64,000 nucleotides of DNA. It comes from Agromyces subbeticus DSM 16689. Lineage in GTDB: Bacteria; Actinomycetota; Actinomycetes; Actinomycetales; Microbacteriaceae. The position numbers were made by a program, and so were the translations under genes. Where the stretch lies: assembly GCF_000421565.1 (NCBI RefSeq), contig NZ_ATXG01000002.1:248001-312000 (forward strand), read 5' to 3'. The notes below the pieces were generated by a model, which was not told the DNA's origin, did no database searches, and saw only the letters and a program-made list of their open reading frames with translations. Of the stretch, positions 58,393-64,000 are shown piece after piece; the stretch's first letter is position 1; the number at the start of each line of letters is the position of its first letter.

Positions 58393-58609
58393 CACCGATG
58401 CGGCCGCGTGCGCCGTGGCCCGGTCGGCAGGCGGTCGTGATATCATTTCCGTTGGCCTGAAGCCTGATTCTCGAGCGCGGCTGCGAGAGAGTCACCGGCG
58501 AATGGGTGCGATCTGTAGCCGATCCACCCTTGGCGAATCCCTCTGACACAGATTTTCGGCGCACGATCGCGCCGTGAAATTCACTTGAGATTCTTCCGAA
58601 AGGACATTC
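58393..58609 (+). promoter_or_regulatory. rpsD upstream region with long leader
   Basis: 217 bp between rarA and rpsD. A good -10 TATCAT (58441-58446) implies a leader of about 155 nt before the GTG start, long for this genome. The leader has GAGAGAG/CTCTGAC-type complementary stretches, but I cannot fold it reliably. AAAGGA precedes the start. S4 autoregulates its own leader in other bacteria, so the same is possible here. Confidence 0.4.
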
Positions 58610-59233
58610 GTGTCGAACCAGTCACGCAGCAAGACCCGCCTCTCCCGTGCGCTCGGCGTCGCCCTCACCCCGAAGGCCGCCCGTTACATGGAGAAGCGTC
58701 CGTACGCTCCCGGTGAGCACGGCCGCACCAAGCGCAAGCAGGACAGCGACTACGCCGTGCGTCTGCGCGAGAAGCAGCGCCTGCGCGCCCAGTACGGCAT
58801 CCGCGAGAAGCAGCTGAAGATCGCCTACGTCGAGGCCAAGCGCACTGACGGCCTGACCGGTGAGAACCTGGTCGAGCTGCTCGAGATGCGTCTCGACGCC
58901 ATCGTGCTGCGCGCCGGCTTCGCCCGCACCATCTCGCAGGCCCGCCAGTTCGTCGTGCACCGTCACATCCTCGTCGACGGCCAGCTGGTCGACCGCCCGT
59001 CGTTCCGCGTGAAGCCGGGCCAGCTCGTGCACGTCAAGGCGCGCAGCGAGGGCACCGAGCCGTTCCAGGTCGCCGCTGCCGGCGGTCACGTCGACGTGCT
59101 GCCCAAGCTCCCGGGCTACCTCGAGGTCGAGCTCGACAAGCTCCAGGTGAAGCTCGTCCGTCGCCCCAAGCGCGTCGAGGTCCCCGTGACCTGCGACGTG
59201 CAGCTGGTCGTCGAGTACTACGCAGGTCGCTGA
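58610..59233 (+). CDS. rpsD: 30S ribosomal protein S4
   Basis: 207 residues from GTG 58610 with AAAGGA. Begins SNQSRSKTRLSRALGVALTPKAARYMEKRPYAPGEHGRTKRKQDSDYAVRLREKQRLRAQYGI, followed by the S4 RNA-binding domain (LLEMRLDAIVLRAGFARTISQARQFVVHRHILVDGQLVDRPSFRVKPGQ). Primary 16S-rRNA binding protein. No N-terminal zinc cysteines, so it is the Cys-minus (C-) form. It stands alone, not in the alpha operon, as usual in Actinobacteria. Confidence 0.98.
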   Translation: MSNQSRSKTRLSRALGVALTPKAARYMEKRPYAPGEHGRTKRKQDSDYAVRLREKQRLRAQYGIREKQLKIAYVEAKRTDGLTGENLVELLEMRLDAIVLRAGFARTISQARQFVVHRHILVDGQLVDRPSFRVKPGQLVHVKARSEGTEPFQVAAAGGHVDVLPKLPGYLEVELDKLQVKLVRRPKRVEVPVTCDVQLVVEYYAGR

Positions 59234-59249
59234 CGCAGAGCAGTGCAGG

Positions 59250-59279
59250 CAGGGGTCGCGGGGTTTCCCGCGGCCCCTG
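59250..59279 (+). terminator. Terminator after rpsD
   Basis: A 13-bp stem with one G-T pair (59250-59262 / 59267-59279) and a 4-nt loop, 16 nt after the stop. Confidence 0.75.
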
Positions 59280-59379
59280 TCGCGTACCCGGCGAGGGCTT
59301 CGACCCGGCCACTAGACTGTTGCGAGGCGTGCCGAGCGCAGCGCAAGGCGACACATCGATCAGGGAGCAGGAGCACCTC

Positions 59380-59583
59380 GTGAAGAGCATTCTGTGGTTC
59401 ACCGTCGGCGTCGCGGCCGGATTCGCGGTCGCCCACCAGGTCAACCAGACCAAGCAGGGGCGGGACTTCTTCTCCGCGGTCGACGCGAAGGCCAGGGCCT
59501 TCGGCCACGCCATCGCCGAGGGCTACCACGCCCGCGACGCAGAACTCCGCGCCGAGCAGGGCGAGACGACTCCGTCTCTCTGA
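59380..59583 (+). CDS. Small single-helix membrane protein between rpsD and alaS
   Basis: 67 residues from GTG 59380 (GGGAGCAGGAG upstream). One hydrophobic segment at the N-terminus (KSILWFTVGVAAGFAVAHQV), then an amphipathic helical part rich in Ala and charged residues (FFSAVDAKARAFGHAIAEGYHARDAELRAEQ). A similar short protein precedes alaS in many actinobacteria; function unknown. A TAGACT box (59313-59318) could be its promoter. It ends 54 nt before alaS. Confidence 0.8.
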   Translation: MKSILWFTVGVAAGFAVAHQVNQTKQGRDFFSAVDAKARAFGHAIAEGYHARDAELRAEQGETTPSL

Positions 59584-59637
59584 GCGGGCACGCGAATCTG
59601 ATGGCCCGGTTCCCCGGGCACGATCGAGAACGGAATC

Positions 59638-62295
59638 ATGCAGACTGCCGAAATTCGCCAGCGTTGGCTGGACTTCTTCGCCGAGCGCGGGCACACCGTC
59701 GTCCCCTCGGCATCGCTCGTGTCCGACGACCCGACGCTGCTCTTCACGGTCGCCGGCATGGTGCCCTTCGTGCCGTACCTGACGGGGCTCGTGCCCGCAC
59801 CGTACCATCGGGCCACCAGCGTGCAGAAGTGCATCCGCACGAACGACATCGAAGAGGTCGGCAAGACGCCCCGGCACGGCACGTTCTTCCAGATGAGCGG
59901 CAACTTCTCCTTCGGCGACTACTTCAAAGAGGGCGCCATCTCGATGGCGTGGGAGCTGCTGACGACGCCCGAGTCCGGCGGCGGCTACGGCTTCGACCGG
60001 GGCGACCTCTGGGTCACGGTCTACGAAGACGACGACGAGGCGATCGAGCTCTGGAAGAAGGTCGCCGGCCTCCCCGACGAGCGCATCCAGCGCCTCGGCA
60101 AGGACACGAACTACTGGCACACCGGCCAGCCCGGCCCGGCCGGCCCCTGCTCCGAGATCTTCTTCGATCGCGGCCCCGAATACGGCATCGACGGCGGCCC
60201 GGCCACCGACGACGACCGGTATGTCGAGATCTGGAACCTCGTGTTCATGCAGTACCTCATCGATGACGTGACGTCGAAGACCGACTTCCGCATCGTGAAG
60301 GAACTGCCGAAGAAGAACATCGACACCGGCATGGGGCTCGAGCGCGTCGCCTTCATCAAGCAGGGCGTCGACAACATGTACGAGATCGACCAGGTGCGCC
60401 CGGTGCTCGACCGCGCCGCCGAGCTGTCGGGGCGTCGCTACGGCGCGAACCACGACGACGACGTGCGCATGCGCGTCATCGCCGACCATGTGCGCTCCGC
60501 GCTCATGCTGATGAGCGACGGCGTGAGCCCGTCGAACGAGGGGCGTGGCTACATCCTGCGCCGGCTCCTGCGCCGCAGCATCCGTGCCATGCGCCTGCTC
60601 GGCGTCGAGGGCCCGACCTTCCGCGAGCTCTTCGCGGCGTCGCGCGATGCGATGAAGAGCGCCTACCCCGAAGTCGCGAAGGACTACGCGCACATCGAGC
60701 AGCTCGCCCTCGGCGAGGAGGAGACCTTCCTCCGAACGCTCACGGCCGGCACGTCGATCCTCGACCTCGCCGTGTCGAAGACGAAGGGCTCGGGCCGAGC
60801 CGAGCTCGCCGGCGACACCGCGTTCCTCCTGCACGACACCTATGGCTTCCCCATCGAGCTGACCCTCGAGATGGCCGACGAGGCAGGCCTCGCCGTCGAC
60901 CGCGCGGCGTTCGACACGCTCATGACCGAGCAGCGCTCCCGCGCGAAAGCCGATGCCAAGTCGAAGAAGAAGGTGCTCGCCGACCTCTCGGTCTACGCCG
61001 AGTACCGGGCCAAGGGCGAGACGATCTTCACGGGCTACACCGAGCTCACGACGGCCTCGACCGTGCTCGGGCTGCTCGTCGACGGCCGCCCGGTGCCGTT
61101 CGCGACCGCGGGGCAGACCGCCGAGGTCATCCTCGCCCAGACCTCGCTGTACGCGGAGTCCGGCGGTCAGGCGCCCGACCAGGGCCGCATCGTCGGCGAC
61201 GGTTTCGAGCTCGAGGTGCTCGACGTGCAGAAGCCCATCAAGGGGCTCATCAGTCACACCGTGAAGGTGACGAAGGGCGAGGTCGGCGTCGGCGTGGCTG
61301 CGACGACGCTCGTCGACGAGCGGTACCGGCGCGGCGCGACCCAGGCGCACTCGGGCACGCACCTCGTGCACGCGGCGCTGCGCCAGGTGCTCGGCCCGAA
61401 TGCGCACCAGTCGGGCTCGTTCAACAAGGCCGGCTACCTGCGGCTCGACTACGGCTGGAACTCGGCGCTCTCGAGCGAGACCCGTTCCGAGATCGAAGAG
61501 ATCTCCAACGCCGCGATTCGCGACAACCTGCAGGTCGTCACCCGTGAGATGCCGCTCGACGAGGCGAAGTCGCTCGGCGCGATGGCACTCTTCGGCGAGA
61601 AGTACGGCGACGTCGTTCGCGTCGTCGACATCGGCGGACCCTGGTCGCGGGAGCTCTGCGCCGGCACGCACGTGTCGACGAGCTCCGAGGTCGGCATGAT
61701 CAACATCGTGGGGGAGTCCTCGGTCGGCGCCTCGAACCGACGCGTCGAGTCGCTTGTCGGCCTCGATGCGTTCCGTCGGTTCGCGTCGGAGCGAGCACTC
61801 GTCTCCGAGCTCACCTCGACGCTCAAGACGCGGCCCGACCAGCTCGTCGACCGGGTCGGCGAACTCGTCACGAGCCTCAAGGCCGCCGAGAAGCGCATCC
61901 AGGCCTTCGAGGCCCGCGCGCTGAACGACCGGGTGCCTGCGCTCGCGGCCAAGGCCGTGCGCCACGGCGACGTGCTGCTCGTGGCCGAGCACCTCGGAAC
62001 CCTCGGCTCCGGAGACGAAGTGCGCGCGCTGGCGCTCTCGGTTCGATCGCAGCTCGGCGATGCGGCATCCGTCGTCGCGCTGACTGCCGAGGCGGGCGGC
62101 AAGCCCGTGGCGATCGTCGCAACCTCGCCCGCAGCCCGTGACGCCGGTGCGAACGCGGGTGCGCTCGCGAAGACGATGGCCGGCCTGCTCGGCGGTGGCG
62201 GCGGCGGCAAGCCCGACCTCGCCCAGGGCGGCGGCAGCGACCTCGCCGCGATCCCCGCGGCACTCGATGCCGTGCGCTCGGCACTGCGCGGATAG
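59638..62295 (+). CDS. alaS: Alanyl-tRNA synthetase
   Basis: 885 residues. Class II core: EIRQRWLDFFAERGHTVVPSASLV, DDPTLLFTVAGMVPFVPYLTG, KCIRTNDIEEVGKTPRHGTFFQMSGNFSFGDYFKEGAI, and GRGYILRRLLRRSIR. The editing domain has SGTHLVHAALRQVLG and CAGTHVSTSSEVG with the zinc ligands, followed by the C-Ala domain ending in a Gly-rich stretch (LLGGGGGGKPDLAQGGG). Full length. Charges tRNA-Ala and clears mischarged Ser/Gly. Confidence 0.98.
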   Translation: MQTAEIRQRWLDFFAERGHTVVPSASLVSDDPTLLFTVAGMVPFVPYLTGLVPAPYHRATSVQKCIRTNDIEEVGKTPRHGTFFQMSGNFSFGDYFKEGAISMAWELLTTPESGGGYGFDRGDLWVTVYEDDDEAIELWKKVAGLPDERIQRLGKDTNYWHTGQPGPAGPCSEIFFDRGPEYGIDGGPATDDDRYVEIWNLVFMQYLIDDVTSKTDFRIVKELPKKNIDTGMGLERVAFIKQGVDNMYEIDQVRPVLDRAAELSGRRYGANHDDDVRMRVIADHVRSALMLMSDGVSPSNEGRGYILRRLLRRSIRAMRLLGVEGPTFRELFAASRDAMKSAYPEVAKDYAHIEQLALGEEETFLRTLTAGTSILDLAVSKTKGSGRAELAGDTAFLLHDTYGFPIELTLEMADEAGLAVDRAAFDTLMTEQRSRAKADAKSKKKVLADLSVYAEYRAKGETIFTGYTELTTASTVLGLLVDGRPVPFATAGQTAEVILAQTSLYAESGGQAPDQGRIVGDGFELEVLDVQKPIKGLISHTVKVTKGEVGVGVAATTLVDERYRRGATQAHSGTHLVHAALRQVLGPNAHQSGSFNKAGYLRLDYGWNSALSSETRSEIEEISNAAIRDNLQVVTREMPLDEAKSLGAMALFGEKYGDVVRVVDIGGPWSRELCAGTHVSTSSEVGMINIVGESSVGASNRRVESLVGLDAFRRFASERALVSELTSTLKTRPDQLVDRVGELVTSLKAAEKRIQAFEARALNDRVPALAAKAVRHGDVLLVAEHLGTLGSGDEVRALALSVRSQLGDAASVVALTAEAGGKPVAIVATSPAARDAGANAGALAKTMAGLLGGGGGGKPDLAQGGGSDLAAIPAALDAVRSALRG

Positions 62296-62302
62296 CGACA
62301 TC

Positions 62303-62779
62303 GTGCGACCCGGAACGAGACTCGGCGTCGACGTCGGGCGCGCCCGCATCGGCGTGGCGCGCTGCGACGCCGGAGCGCTGCTCGCGACGCCGGTCGAGAC
62401 GGTGCCGCGCGCGGTCGACGGAGACGCCGACGTCGCCCGCATCCTCGAGCTCGCCCGCGAATACGACGTGATCGAGATCGTGGTCGGCAACCCGCTCTCG
62501 CTCTCGGGCGCCTCGACGCCCTCGACCGACGATGCCGTCGCCTTCGCGGGGCGACTCGCTGCCGGCGGCGCCTCCGTGCGCCTGGTCGACGAACGGCTCT
62601 CGACCGTGAGCGCGCAGCAGGCGCTTCGTGCGACCGGAAAGTCGACGCGGAAGCAGCGTCCCATCGTCGATCAGGTTGCAGCCGTTATCATTCTGCAACA
62701 CGCGATCGACGCCGAGCGGGCCTCCGCCCGCCCGCCCGGGCGCACGATCGACACCGACGAAGGGCCATCCTCCCTGTGA
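62303..62779 (+). CDS. ruvX: Putative pre-16S rRNA nuclease / Holliday junction resolvase RuvX (YqgF)
   Basis: 158 residues from GTG 62303, 7 nt after alaS. RNase H-like fold with LGVDVGRARIGVARCD, VIEIVVGNPLSLSG and VDERLSTVSAQQALRATGKSTRKQRPIVDQVAAVIILQHAID, including the catalytic Asp/Glu/Asp. The family trims the 16S rRNA 5' end (YqgF) or cuts junctions (RuvX). It overlaps mltG by 4 nt. Confidence 0.95.
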   Translation: MRPGTRLGVDVGRARIGVARCDAGALLATPVETVPRAVDGDADVARILELAREYDVIEIVVGNPLSLSGASTPSTDDAVAFAGRLAAGGASVRLVDERLSTVSAQQALRATGKSTRKQRPIVDQVAAVIILQHAIDAERASARPPGRTIDTDEGPSSL

Positions 62780-64000
62780 CCCAGCTCCCCCCAGAGCACC
62801 ACGACCCCGAGCGCGCCGCGACCGATTGGCATGCGCTGCTCGCGAGCGGCCCTCCGACTCCAGCTCGATCCGACAGCGAGCCGGCCGGTGGCACGCCGCC
62901 TCCGCCCGCTGCCGAGGCCGAGGGGCGCCCGATGACCCGCAGGGAGGCCAGGGAGGCCGAGCAGCGGCGCGAGGCCGCCGCAGAGGGGGCAGGCGCGGGC
63001 GTTCCCGCACCCGCACGACCGAGTGAGCCGGCCTCCCCGCCCCTGTTCGACGCCGTGCTCGCCGATCCGATGGCGGCCGACCCGTCGGTCGGAGCGTCTC
63101 CGCACACCGAGGCGCGCCCGTCGCGGGCCGAACGGCGAGCCGTCACGTCCGACCCGTTCGAGCCCGAGAAGCCGAAACGGCGTGGAGCATGGGGCTGCCT
63201 CATCGGGCTCCTGATCGTCGTCGCACTCGGCGCCGTGGCCTACTTCTTTCTGCAGGGCCCGATCAACGCGCTCGTCGAGCGGTTCACGCCGGCGGCCGAC
63301 TTCTCGGGCTCGGGCACCGGTGAGGTCGTATTCATGATCCACGACGGTGAGAACGGCGCCGATATCGCGGAGAACCTCGTCGACGAGGGCGTCACGGCCT
63401 CGTACGACGCCTTCTACGACCTGCTGCTCGAACAGACCCCCGAGCCGGAGTTCCACCCCGGGGCCTACCAGCTCGCCGAGCAGATGAGCGCTCAGGCAGC
63501 GCTCGACGCGCTGCAGGACCCTGCGAACAAGCTCGAGAACACCTTCGTGATTCCCGAGGGCACGGCGCTCCAAGATGCGCTGGTCGCGATCTCCGAGGGC
63601 AGCGATGTGCCGCTCGAGAACCTGCAGGCCGCCGCCGCCGAGCCGCCCGCGAGCTACGGGCTGCCCGCCGAGGCGACGACGCTCGAGGGCTTCCTCTTCC
63701 CGGCCACGTACACGCTCGAGCCCGGACTCGACGCGCATGCGGTGCTGCAGACCCTCGTGAACCGGCAGTTCGAGGCGCTCGATGCCGCCGGGGTGCCGGC
63801 CGACCAGCGCTGGCGCACCGTCGTGCTCGCCTCGATCGTGCAGCGCGAGGCCGGTTCGAACCTCGACGACTTCCCGAAGGTCGCGCGCGTCTTCCAGAAC
63901 CGGCTCGATCAGGGCATCAACCTCGAGTCCGACGCCACCGTCGCCTACGGCACCGGCAACACCCACACGGTATGGACCACCGATGCCGAGCGCGCCGACG
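62776..64000 (+). CDS. mltG: Endolytic transglycosylase MltG (3' end outside window)
   Basis: At least 408 residues from GTG 62776, still open at the window end. A long Pro/Ala/Glu-rich cytoplasmic region (about 1-135) is followed by one membrane helix (WGCLIGLLIVVALGAVAYFFL) and the external YceG/MltG domain: MIHDGENGADIAENLVDEGV (LysM-like part), EFHPGAYQL, FVIPEGTALQDALVAIS, LEGFLFPATYTL, and the catalytic Glu in LASIVQREAGSNLDDFPKVARVFQNRLDQGINLESDATVAYGTG. It cuts nascent glycan strands to end their growth. alaS-ruvX-mltG is the common actinobacterial order; aroE is expected next. Confidence 0.94.
   Translation, partial: MTQLPPEHHDPERAATDWHALLASGPPTPARSDSEPAGGTPPPPAAEAEGRPMTRREAREAEQRREAAAEGAGAGVPAPARPSEPASPPLFDAVLADPMAADPSVGASPHTEARPSRAERRAVTSDPFEPEKPKRRGAWGCLIGLLIVVALGAVAYFFLQGPINALVERFTPAADFSGSGTGEVVFMIHDGENGADIAENLVDEGVTASYDAFYDLLLEQTPEPEFHPGAYQLAEQMSAQAALDALQDPANKLENTFVIPEGTALQDALVAISEGSDVPLENLQAAAAEPPASYGLPAEATTLEGFLFPATYTLEPGLDAHAVLQTLVNRQFEALDAAGVPADQRWRTVVLASIVQREAGSNLDDFPKVARVFQNRLDQGINLESDATVAYGTGNTHTVWTTDAERAD

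Overview
The window is about 70 % GC, almost fully coding and dense with actinobacterial marker genes: SepH, DUF3093, DUF3159, DUF3710, DUF4193 and DUF3000 proteins, paired ClpP1/ClpP2, a Rel-type (p)ppGpp enzyme and a DXS with the actinobacterial active-site spelling. GTG starts are common. Several genes begin 6-7 nt after a TANNNT -10 box, which is the leaderless arrangement. Together this points to a chromosome segment of Actinomycetota, order Micrococcales, most likely family Microbacteriaceae. The family assignment is inference. I see no mobile element, prophage, CRISPR array or rRNA.

Layout. 1-4.4 kb: 3' part of a multicopper oxidase coupled to a sensor kinase, a response regulator with its own promoter, a membrane protein and Dps. 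4.5-8.7 kb: tRNA-Gly(TCC), a 1259-residue multi-spanning membrane protein with an N-terminal zinc ribbon, and tRNA-Pro(TGG). 8.8-14.4 kb: protein quality control (trigger factor, ClpP1, ClpP2, an extra ABC-type ATPase, ClpX). 14.4-20 kb: a BenE-type transporter, SepH, small DUF proteins, dUTPase, DUF3710 and DUF3159. 20-30.4 kb: aconitase, DXS, a beta-oxidation pair (thiolase plus multifunctional enzyme), RNase D and DUF3000. 30.4-36.6 kb: an alpha/beta hydrolase, sulfurtransferase-SufE, ZapE, ammonium transporter, a solitary PemK/MazF protein and a VOC protein. 36.8-38 kb: a tRNA island (Val-CAC; Gly-GCC, Cys-GCA, Val-GAC) and an unknown gene. 38-54 kb: thrS, a HIT protein, a vitamin B6 locus (MocR regulator and pyridoxal kinase divergent from pdxST), DUF1697, yebC, ruvCAB, yajC-secD-secF and rel. 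53.9-64 kb: an AbiEi-like gene, DUF349, a membrane-anchored cyclophilin, rarA, rpsD, alaS, ruvX and the 5' part of mltG.

Most genes are housekeeping in conserved order, and many neighbours are translationally coupled (dut-DUF3710-DUF3159, thiolase-FadB, rnd-DUF3000, pdxS-pdxT, ruvC-ruvA-ruvB, secD-secF, thrS-HIT, ruvX-mltG).

I found no clearly new multi-gene system. The best leads are regulatory or architectural: a 15-bp perfect inverted repeat that puts a start codon in its loop (3.8 kb), a 20-bp palindrome in front of aconitase, a GlnR-like box in front of amt, a compact B6 control locus with a candidate operator, a transporter gene without a canonical start codon behind clpX, a tandem duplication of the 3' end of rel, and an apparently over-represented GGATGCC word that forms identical palindromes in unrelated genes.
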